Assembly (NCBI GenBank): GCA_029777735.1
Contig: JAKORR010000248.1
Coordinates: 1-7,663, forward strand
Direction: 5' to 3'
Length of the DNA: 7,663 nucleotides
Origin: Armatimonadota bacterium
Lineage (GTDB): Bacteria > Armatimonadota > Zipacnadia > Zipacnadales > FEN-943
The translations under genes and the position numbers were made by a program. Below, in pieces: positions 1 through 4,338 of the stretch (within the stretch, counting starts at the first letter, position 1; each line of letters starts with the position of its first letter). The notes beneath the pieces were generated by a model. It saw only the letters and a program-made list of their open reading frames with translations, searched no databases and was not told where the DNA came from.

Positions 1-111
1 CTGGCGCGCCTTCTCGCGAGCCCTGGCGAACACGGGAAAGAGAATGGCCGCCAGGATCGCGATAATCGCGATGACCACTAGCAACTCAATAAGCGTAAAA
101 CCCCTCCGCAT
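1..111 (-). CDS. Prepilin-type (class III signal) protein, 5' end only
   Basis: Read on the minus strand, the first 37 codons encode a textbook prepilin leader. A short basic n-region (MRRG) is followed by FTLIELL with glutamate at +5 after the predicted G4|F5 cleavage point, then a hydrophobic helix and FPVFARAREKARQ. The leader should be cut and N-methylated by a prepilin peptidase (PilD-like), and the helix would pack into a type IV pilus or type II secretion pseudopilus. The FPVFARAREKA continuation is typical of the DUF1559 / H-X9-DG prepilins that are numerous in Planctomycetota and Armatimonadota, but the diagnostic C-terminal part lies off the window. The start is supported by a GGAGG (121-125 on the complement) 9 nt upstream of the ATG. 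The gene is transcribed away from everything else here. The subclass is inferred; the prepilin identity is directly visible. Confidence 0.93.
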   Translation of the reverse strand, partial: MRRGFTLIELLVVIAIIAILAAILFPVFARAREKARQ

Positions 112-120
112 GATCCTTCG

Positions 121-125
121 CCTCC
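121..125 (-). promoter_or_regulatory. Ribosome binding site of the prepilin gene
   Basis: CCTCC on the plus strand is GGAGG on the coding strand, 9 nt before the ATG at 111. It fixes the start of the prepilin gene. Confidence 0.75.
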
Positions 126-132
126 CACTGCA

Positions 133-160
133 AAGATATCGTGTTGTGTGGGTTACACAA
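133..160 (-). promoter_or_regulatory. Possible proximal promoter for the prepilin gene
   Basis: On the minus strand TTGTGT (complement of 155-160) and TATCTT (complement of 133-138) are 16 nt apart, compatible with a housekeeping-sigma promoter. Initiation would fall near 126 and give a very short leader that still holds the GGAGG. The perfect dyad at 140-164 covers the -35 and most of the spacer, which would suit a repressor site. The box match is only moderate, and the distal promoter at 272-299 is closer to consensus. Confidence 0.35.
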
Positions 161-164
161 CACG
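140..164. promoter_or_regulatory. Perfect 10-bp inverted repeat, operator-like
   Basis: Arms CGTGTTGTGT (140-149) and ACACAACACG (155-164) are exact reverse complements around a 5-bp centre (GGGTT). The dyad lies 29 bp upstream of the prepilin start codon and overlaps a possible -35/spacer. This geometry fits a dimeric transcription factor's operator. As RNA from the distal promoter it would instead form a 10-bp hairpin in the leader. No T-run follows on either strand, so a terminator is unlikely. The regulator is unknown. Confidence 0.6.
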
Positions 165-271
165 GGACACACTCCCCTAGCAGGATGTGCCCTTTGACTC
201 TGGTGCCAGACCGGCGGACGTCATCGTAGACTACTCACCTTGTAACTTTTCATCAAGCAGAAGTGGATAAA

Positions 272-299
272 AATATACCCCCCCCGCGAAGATTGTCAA
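272..299 (-). promoter_or_regulatory. Strong minus-strand promoter with a homopolymer in its spacer
   Basis: On the minus strand a consensus -35 TTGACA (complement of 294-299) is separated by 16 nt from TATATT (complement of 272-277), followed by an AT-rich stretch (TTTTATCC). Initiation would be near 265, giving about 150 nt of leader before the prepilin ATG at 111, with the dyad at 140-164 inside it. Half of the spacer is one run of eight G on the coding strand (278-285). The -35 abuts the edge of repeat copy A. Confidence 0.6.
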
Positions 300-301
300 G
301 A

Positions 302-544
302 GAAGTGTTTGGTTCCCGCAGGATGAATCTCCCGCCGCCAGGAGGTCGTCGTGAGGGCCCAGGGCAGGGGAATAATCACAGGGCAGCCGACGCCTAGCTA
401 GGCTCCAAAGCCTATCTTGGCCCACTACCATGGGAAACTCGCCACCTAGGCGCGTCCCTTCCTGCGCCGCGGCGACGGCCACCGACCGCTTCGGCCATCT
501 GGCCAAGTCTATCCTACGGAAACTGTACACTCCTCCCTTGCCAT
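302..544 (+). repeat. Dispersed intergenic repeat, copy A
   Basis: About 240 bp, alignable along its length to 1540-1778 in the same orientation. Shared exact blocks are a 14-nt block (317-330), a 19-nt block (343-361) and a 38-nt block (369-406); a further block (501-528) matches at 27 of 28 positions. The 38-nt block contains the perfect palindrome GCCTAGCTAGGC (392-403). CTTGGCC (416-422) and GGCCAAG (501-507) form a conserved long-range pair. The copies differ by indels that are not multiples of three (AGGGCAGGGG here, AAGGCAGG in B), so I do not read the repeat as coding although an open frame crosses it on the minus strand. It lies between the divergent prepilin and HTH-PIN promoters. 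No transposase or clear terminal inverted repeat is visible. Confidence 0.85.
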
Positions 545-566
545 GGCCCCGTGATTCTGGTAGAGT
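538..566 (+). promoter_or_regulatory. Promoter candidate for the HTH-PIN operon
   Basis: TTGCCA (538-543) and TAGAGT (561-566) are 17 bp apart. Initiation would be near 573, leaving a leader of about 25 nt before the HTH start. The -35 sits at the right end of repeat copy A, as the copy B promoter sits just after that repeat. The -10 is a weak match. Confidence 0.4.
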
Positions 567-597
567 AAAGACACTATAGGACGCAAGGCGTAAGGCT

Positions 598-936
598 ATG
601 CAGGAAATGCAAGAGACCGATCACCTCCTTACTGTCAAAGAGGTTGCTGCCTACCTTGGTGTCTCTACCAAGACCGTCTACCGTTGGCTACGCAGCGGCA
701 CCCTTCAGGGCCACCGCGCTGGCTGGACCTGGCGCGTGCGCCGCTCTGTCCTGGACGAATGGCTCGCCACCCGCCGCCGCCGTGAGTCCCGTCGGCATCC
801 CCCAGAGCAGGTCCTTGCCCATCTCGCCCGTATAAGTAGGCACATCCGGTCTGCTGCTGGCCGGGAGTTTTCCACCGAGGAGATCGCCCAGCTTGTCCGG
901 GAGGGGAGAGCTGAGCGTGCGACCGGTGTGTATTGA
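598..936 (+). CDS. Excisionase/MerR-type HTH protein, probable antitoxin of a PIN toxin
   Basis: A 112-aa protein. Residues 8-58 (LLTVKEVAAYLGVSTKTVYRW, then LRSGTLQGHRAG and WRVRRSVLDEWLATR) match the winged-helix 'excisionase family DNA-binding' fold (HTH_17, MerR-like): helix 2-turn-helix 3 in VAAYLGVSTKTVYRWL, and the wing plus final helix in WRVRRSVLDEWL. A basic linker (RRRRESRRHP) leads to a second helical region (residues 70-105) that probably binds and inhibits the downstream toxin. Its last 20 bp overlap the PIN gene, the usual translational coupling of antitoxin-toxin pairs. By analogy it would mask the PIN active site and repress its own promoter. ATG 598 has TAAGG only 2 nt upstream; the in-frame ATG at 607 (AAGG 11 nt upstream) is equally plausible and would drop three residues. 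DNA binding is confident; the antitoxin role is inferred from context. Confidence 0.85.
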   Translation: MQEMQETDHLLTVKEVAAYLGVSTKTVYRWLRSGTLQGHRAGWTWRVRRSVLDEWLATRRRRESRRHPPEQVLAHLARISRHIRSAAGREFSTEEIAQLVREGRAERATGVY

Positions 937-1354
937 TGCCAGTTTCGCGATCCGATCGGTTCTACCCGGACCTGCAAGGGACAAGGCACAGGCTCTCTGG
1001 ACTAGGTGGATAGCCGGCGAGAGAAGGATTCTTGCCCCACAGCTATGGGTGCTCGAGATCACAAACGGTCTGTGGAAGCTCACTTGGGGTGCCTCTCCGC
1101 TCGTGGACAAGCCAACAGCCAGGGAGGCCCTGGAGTATCTCCTTCTGCTTCCGGTCGAGCTATACAACCTGGAACGGCGGGCTCTGCAGCTGTGGGATGA
1201 GGTACTCAACAAGATGGGGATCACAACCGCCTATGACGCAGCTTACCTTCTCACCGCGATGCTTAACCAGGCGGACCTTTGGACCTGTGACAGACGTCTT
1301 TTTGCCGAAGCGGAGGACTCGGGCCTAGCCCGCGCGATCCACTTGCTGGAGTAG
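917..1354 (+). CDS. PIN-domain ribonuclease, VapC-like toxin
   Basis: A 145-aa protein, the normal length of a single-domain VapC-type toxin. PIN nucleases cleave RNA (often tRNA or rRNA sites) with Mg2+ or Mn2+ held by acidic residues. All four expected acids are visible: D7 in VCIDAS, E47 in LWVLEITNGL, D107 in TAYDAAYL and D125 in WTCDRRL. The order and spacing (D near the N terminus, E in the helix 'LEITN', D in 'YDAAYL', D in 'TCDxxL') fit the fold, so the enzyme is probably active. I chose GTG 917 because GAGGGGAG (901-908) lies 8 nt upstream and it puts the conserved D seven residues in. A TTG at 893 is in frame but extends past that ribosome binding site. The gene overlaps the HTH gene by 20 bp. 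The RNA target cannot be told from sequence. Confidence 0.88.
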   Translation: MRPVCIDASFAIRSVLPGPARDKAQALWTRWIAGERRILAPQLWVLEITNGLWKLTWGASPLVDKPTAREALEYLLLLPVELYNLERRALQLWDEVLNKMGITTAYDAAYLLTAMLNQADLWTCDRRLFAEAEDSGLARAIHLLE

Positions 1355-1539
1355 GCTCGAGCACAGGAGGCATAATTTAGCAGGCAACCACAAAATGAAA
1401 CGACCCACGAGCGGCAACTCGTAGGTCGCAAATTCTAGCCGCCCAGGGGGCGCTTGAGTATACTCCCATGGGCCAGTGCTCTATTGTGTGCGAACACTTT
1501 AGAGGGTTGAGTGTTGGTAAGCCCCTAGGGCAAGGCGGG
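1355..1539. other. Intergenic stretch between the PIN gene and repeat copy B
   Basis: I see no convincing gene here. Besides the hairpin at 1401-1428 it holds two short perfect palindromes nearly back to back, GAGTATACTC (1456-1465) and CCCATGGG (1465-1472). A minus-strand open frame crosses it and part of repeat B (to 1610), but it has no recognisable domain. Base composition is less GC-rich than in the flanking genes. Confidence 0.6.
1401..1428 (-). terminator. Hairpin, possible terminator (better on the minus strand)
   Basis: CGACCCACGAG (1401-1411) and CTCGTAGGTCG (1418-1428) pair over 11 positions with one C/A mismatch around a 6-nt loop. On the minus strand the hairpin is followed by TTTCATTTTG, resembling an intrinsic terminator. 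On the plus strand, 47 nt after the PIN stop, it is followed only by CAAATTCT, so it would stop HTH-PIN transcripts weakly at best. Confidence 0.4.
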
Positions 1540-1778
1540 AGTGTTGGGTTCTCGCAGGATGAATCTTCCGCCGGCAGGTCGTCGTGAGGGCCCAAGGCAG
1601 GAATAATCACAGGGCAGCCGACGCCTAGCTAGGCTCCGGAGCAGAATATCTTGGCCCACTTCCACGGGAAACTCACCACCTGCGCACGCTCCTTCCTACT
1701 CGGCAGCGACAGCTACCGGCTGCCTTGGCCCTTTGGCCAAGTCTATCCTGCGGAAACTGTACTCCCCACTTGCGACAT
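1540..1778 (+). repeat. Dispersed intergenic repeat, copy B
   Basis: Second copy of the element at 302-544, in direct orientation, about 1.24 kb away. It shares the exact 38-nt block (1600-1637), with palindrome GCCTAGCTAGGC at 1623-1634, and a 28-nt block (1735-1762) with one mismatch. The long-range pair CTTGGCC (1650-1656) / GGCCAAG (1735-1741) is preserved although the sequence between has diverged. Inside it GGCAGC (1702-1707) pairs with GCTGCC (1719-1724). In copy A four pairs of that stem remain, one as a compensatory A:T to G:C change (1705/1721 against 471/487). The repeat ends a few bases before the promoter at 1783-1811. No coding capacity is conserved between the copies. Confidence 0.85.
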
Positions 1779-1782
1779 CCCC

Positions 1783-1811
1783 TTGACGTTATGCAGGTGA
1801 GATGATATAAA
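1783..1811 (+). promoter_or_regulatory. Strong promoter for the DUF3892-like gene
   Basis: TTGACG (1783-1788) and TATAAA (1806-1811) are exactly 17 bp apart, close to the housekeeping-sigma consensus. Initiation near 1817-1819 would give a leader of about 120 nt. It lies directly after repeat copy B and could also supply transcripts to the downstream glycosidase, M24 and smc genes. Confidence 0.7.
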
Positions 1812-1889
1812 ACACCAGGGCCCATTAGCGAGCCAGTCGGGCGGCGCCGGGGCACGGTAGCAACATCGTCCCGTCCTTATCTGTCGACT

Positions 1890-1912
1890 ATCATGCGGCC
1901 AAGGCCGCTGAT
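1890..1912 (+). promoter_or_regulatory. Leader hairpin upstream of the DUF3892-like gene
   Basis: ATCA(T)GCGGC (1890-1899) pairs with GCCGCTGAT (1904-1912) around CAAG, with one bulged T, in the predicted 5' leader. It ends 12 nt before the purine-rich ribosome binding site, so it could influence translation or transcript stability. It matches no riboswitch class I know and has no following T-run. Confidence 0.4.
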
Positions 1913-1924
1913 GGTAAACCGCAG

Positions 1925-1934
1925 AAGGGGGGAG
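1925..1934 (+). promoter_or_regulatory. Ribosome binding site of the DUF3892-like gene
   Basis: AAGGGGGGAG lies 6 nt before ATG 1941 and supports that start. A stop codon (TAG 1938-1940) in the same frame immediately precedes the ATG, so the gene cannot begin earlier. Confidence 0.75.
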
Positions 1935-1940
1935 CGGTAG

Positions 1941-2234
1941 ATGGCAAGCACTGCTGTAACGATCGTGAAGGTGCGGAAGAACGCGAGTGGTGCCGTGACC
2001 CATGTGGTGTACGACAATGGGAAGGTGGAAACACTTGCCCAGGCTATCAAGCGGGCGCAGAAGGGTGGCATTGCGAACTTCGACGCCGTGACGCCGAAGA
2101 GTGGATCGCCGTACCTGCGGAAGGCGAAGGGCCAGGAAAAGGGGTTGGCAGAGCTGCCCGAGGACGAGACCGCCAAGCCCGCCAAGTGTGCTAAGCCCGC
2201 CAATCCGGCCGCCGCAGCGAAGAAGCGCAAGTAG
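1941..2234 (+). CDS. Small DUF3892-like protein with a basic Ala/Pro/Lys tail
   Basis: A 97-aa protein. Residues 5-75 follow the layout I associate with DUF3892: a beta strand with VTIVKVRKN, a turn (ASG), a second strand (VTHVVYDNGKVETL), a helix (AQAIKRAQKGGI) and a closing part (YLRKAKGQ, then LAELPED). Known members are small, usually single-domain bacterial proteins of unestablished function. The last 22 residues (from ETAKPAK to KKRK) are low-complexity and lysine-rich, like histone-H1-type tails, which could suit nucleic-acid binding; that is inference only. There is no signal peptide or membrane segment. It is the first gene after the strong promoter at 1783-1811 and lies 46 nt before the best glycosidase start. 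Coding is well supported; the family call is from memory of the motif. Confidence 0.75.
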   Translation: MASTAVTIVKVRKNASGAVTHVVYDNGKVETLAQAIKRAQKGGIANFDAVTPKSGSPYLRKAKGQEKGLAELPEDETAKPAKCAKPANPAAAAKKRK

Positions 2235-2280
2235 TAGGCCCAAGCCAAGCACTGTGTGGCTGCAGTCTCCCCAAGCCGAC

Positions 2281-4098
2281 GTGGGAAGCCACGGTCGACG
2301 AGTTGTCGTCCACGCGTGGATATTGGTATTTTTGCTTATTGTCCCTGCCACGGTCTGGGGCAAGAGCGTGGAATATGAACGTGTGTTCATCGACGGTGTT
2401 GTCTACCACACTATCCGCGTTGACCTCAGCGATCCCACCGTCAAGGTTTCGCCTCTGCTCACTGCGCGCTACCCCGGCGGCGACGAACCCGCCGGTCGTA
2501 TCCTGCGACGCTACTGGCCCTCGGCAGCGGTAACGGGTACGGAGTTTTGTACCGTCTCCCTGCGGCCCATAGGCGATCTGGTCATTGACGGTAGGCTGCG
2601 TCACTTCGGAGGCATGGGCAAGGCTCTGGCCATAACGCCGGACAACCATGTTGCCTTCCTCAGCGTCCCTTATGGCCGTAAGCTCGACTGGGCGGGCTTC
2701 GAGAGTGTAATCGCCGCAGGTCCGACGCTTATCCACGCCGGCAAGGTGAGCCTCTCGCCTGCCTCGGAGGGCTTCACCGATCCGCACGTTCTGGGCAAGG
2801 CCGCTCGGGTAGGTGCAGGGGTCACCAGCTCGGGCAAGCTGATCCTGATCGCAACCAACAGCCCAATCTACCTGAGGACGCTGGCCCATGCCCTCAGGAA
2901 GCTTGGATGTGTAGAGGCCCTTAACCTCGATGGTGGTTCCTCGGCAGCCCTGTATTACAGGGGACGCTGGGTACTGAGCCCCAAGCGACGCTTGGTTAAT
3001 CTGCTTGCGGTGTTCGAAAACGTGCCGCGCGATCGCCGCAAGGCCGCCGAACCGACGGGCGATCGCCCGCTGGCCATGGCCCGCTGGCAGAGCGAGCAGG
3101 CCTGGGAGCTCGTGCAGAAGGCTCGCAAGTTGCCTGTAGGCGATGCCAAGGTCGATTTGCTGGTTCGAGCCTGCGAGTTGGACACGACGAATGCCTCCTT
3201 CTGCCTGGAGCTGGCGGGTGTGCTGGAGACTATGGGTGATCGCCTGGCCGCCGGCGTATCCTATGCGCACGCCAGCAAGAGGTTCAGGGAGAAGGGGATG
3301 GTGACGGAGGCTCTGAAGGCAGCTCGCAAGGGTGAGCAGCTCGCGCCCCAGGAGGCCGAGGTGATCATGGAGCTGGGCCGCGCCGCCAGGGTTTCCGGGT
3401 ACGCGGATCTGGCACGAGAGACGCTGGGGCGAGGGCGTGCCTTGTCCCTGCTCCAGCCGCTGCCCCAGTCCAAGAGCGCGAGCCTCGAGTCCGTCGCCAA
3501 GGCGATCAGGCAAGTGACCAAGGGTCCCGAGCCGCCGCACTATCTGCTCGCCGGTACGATCAGCGGCAACACCCTTTCCGCCGGCAACTTGGGCCTGTAC
3601 GTGCATCTGCCACCGAGCTGGGACTGGCTGCCAGTGAGCCAGCCAGCCAGTGCCGTGGCCAATCGGCGCTACATGCCGTGGCTCATGCACTTCGCTGTGG
3701 TCGGGGTGCCAGCCAACGCCGGCCTGAACTTTATCTACCAGGAGTACGTGCGCAACACCATGCTCATTACCGACACACCTGTGCCGACGATTTTCGGCGA
3801 CGCCGTGGCAGTCCGGTTTTCGGCGCAGGCCATGGCAGGAGAGGAGCCCGCGCGATATACCATCACCTTGGCTAAGCGTGGATCCTTGCTCCTCATCGTT
3901 ACTGCTGCGGCCGAAGACCGCTGGTGGGTGCAGGCGGAGGAGGAGTTCCGTGAGGTGCTGAAGGGTACAGCCTTTGTCCGGCCTCTCTTTGGCCTTGGCC
4001 TCGACCTGCTTTGCTGGCCTCCTTCTTACTGCACGGCTCTCTCATCTTGGCCGTCCCCGCCGCGCTGGTCCGCACGGTGCTCCGCAGCGGGGCTTTGA
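2281..4098 (+). CDS. Secreted phosphodiester glycosidase (NAGPA family) with TPR-like and PsbP/DUF1795-like regions
   Basis: From GTG 2281 the product is 605 aa. Residues 1-27 form a signal peptide: MGSHGRR, a hydrophobic stretch, probable cut after VWG. Residues 45-245 match the phosphodiester glycosidase/NAGPA (DUF2233) domain: LRPIGDLVIDG, VIAAGPTLIHAGKV, ARVGAGVTSSGKLILIATN and the hallmark NLDGGSSAALY (D217-S221). Relatives release sugar from phosphodiester-linked glycans (mammalian 'uncovering enzyme') or act on cell-surface polymers; the substrate here is unknown. Residues 270-395 are helical repeats resembling TPRs (ACELDTTNASFCLELAGVLE, ALKAARKGEQLAPQEAEV). Residues 420-565 resemble a PsbP/DUF1795-like beta domain. 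The tail after FVRPLFGLGLDLL turns Trp/Cys/Ser/Pro-rich, as an out-of-frame segment would; see the findings. No clear ribosome binding site precedes GTG 2281. GTG 2254 is an in-frame alternative, and the open frame extends back to 2101 only by overlapping the DUF3892-like gene. Confidence 0.85.
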   Translation: MGSHGRRVVVHAWILVFLLIVPATVWGKSVEYERVFIDGVVYHTIRVDLSDPTVKVSPLLTARYPGGDEPAGRILRRYWPSAAVTGTEFCTVSLRPIGDLVIDGRLRHFGGMGKALAITPDNHVAFLSVPYGRKLDWAGFESVIAAGPTLIHAGKVSLSPASEGFTDPHVLGKAARVGAGVTSSGKLILIATNSPIYLRTLAHALRKLGCVEALNLDGGSSAALYYRGRWVLSPKRRLVNLLAVFENVPRDRRKAAEPTGDRPLAMARWQSEQAWELVQKARKLPVGDAKVDLLVRACELDTTNASFCLELAGVLETMGDRLAAGVSYAHASKRFREKGMVTEALKAARKGEQLAPQEAEVIMELGRAARVSGYADLARETLGRGRALSLLQPLPQSKSASLESVAKAIRQVTKGPEPPHYLLAGTISGNTLSAGNLGLYVHLPPSWDWLPVSQPASAVANRRYMPWLMHFAVVGVPANAGLNFIYQEYVRNTMLITDTPVPTIFGDAVAVRFSAQAMAGEEPARYTITLAKRGSLLLIVTAAAEDRWWVQAEEEFREVLKGTAFVRPLFGLGLDLLCWPPSYCTALSSWPSPPRWSARCSAAGL

Positions 4099-4149
4099 CG
4101 CCTGGAGCCAGGGAATGTACCCTTTGCCGACAGGGTGCGTCCAGGCGTC
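4097..4149 (+). repeat. Perfect 10-bp inverted repeat at the end of the glycosidase gene
   Basis: GACGCCTGGA (4097-4106) and TCCAGGCGTC (4140-4149) are exact reverse complements around 33 nt. The centre can form one of two exclusive small hairpins: AGGG/CCCT (4110-4113 with 4120-4123) or CCCT/AGGG (4120-4123 with 4132-4135). The left arm begins inside the TGA stop codon. A second weaker pair, GGTGC (4150-4154) / GCACC (4176-4180), stacks directly after it. There is no T-run, so this is not a standard intrinsic terminator. It could be a 3'-end stabilising structure, a Rho-independent-like stop without U, an RNA element, or coding sequence if the glycosidase gene is frameshifted. Confidence 0.55.
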
Positions 4150-4321
4150 GGTGCGGGCTTCTGCTCGGCCTCTCGGCACCGGGCGGTGAGAGTGTGAAAC
4201 GGTGGGTTACTGATGCCTGAGGCCCAGTCGGTCCACGTGGCTCTCGGGATAGGTTCGCGCGTTTTGCTTACGGCCTGCATTGGGCTACGGTTCGCGCGGC
4301 GCCGGCTGGTAGCCCCAAGGA

Positions 4322-4326
4322 AGGAG
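4322..4326 (+). promoter_or_regulatory. Ribosome binding site of the M24-like gene
   Basis: AGGAG lies 9 nt before GTG 4336 and 12 nt before ATG 4339. It rules in a start at one of these two codons and argues against the 41-codon upstream extension that begins at ATG 4213. Confidence 0.7.
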
Positions 4327-4338
4327 AACCACATAGTG

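Noticed and set aside
231..530. Minus-strand open frame across repeat copy A
   Set aside because: The homologous copy B has a stop codon and frame-breaking indels in the aligned sequence, so the frame is not conserved; no domain or ribosome binding site supports it.
302..1778. Compound transposon with the repeats as insertion sequences
   Set aside because: The repeats are about 240 bp, have no transposase frame, and I found no clear terminal inverted repeats or target-site duplications.
2101..2280. Upstream extension of the glycosidase gene to ATG 2101
   Set aside because: It would overlap most of the second half of the DUF3892-like gene and would put 60 Arg/Pro/Ser-rich residues before an obvious signal peptide.
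3029..3066. Two GCGATCGC octamers (HIP1-like, as in cyanobacteria)
   Set aside because: Two copies 30 bp apart inside a GC-rich coding region are not enough to claim an over-represented element, and nothing else suggests a cyanobacterium.
2191..3690. Long minus-strand open frame (499 codons) antisense to the glycosidase gene
   Set aside because: It is a mirror of a GC-rich coding frame: no recognisable domain, Gln/Arg/His/Gly-rich composition, and the plus strand has a clear signal peptide and NAGPA motifs.
4213..4338. Upstream extension of the M24-like protein to ATG 4213
   Set aside because: The extra 41-42 residues do not resemble the creatinase N-domain, and AGGAG at 4322-4326 is correctly placed for GTG 4336 or ATG 4339.
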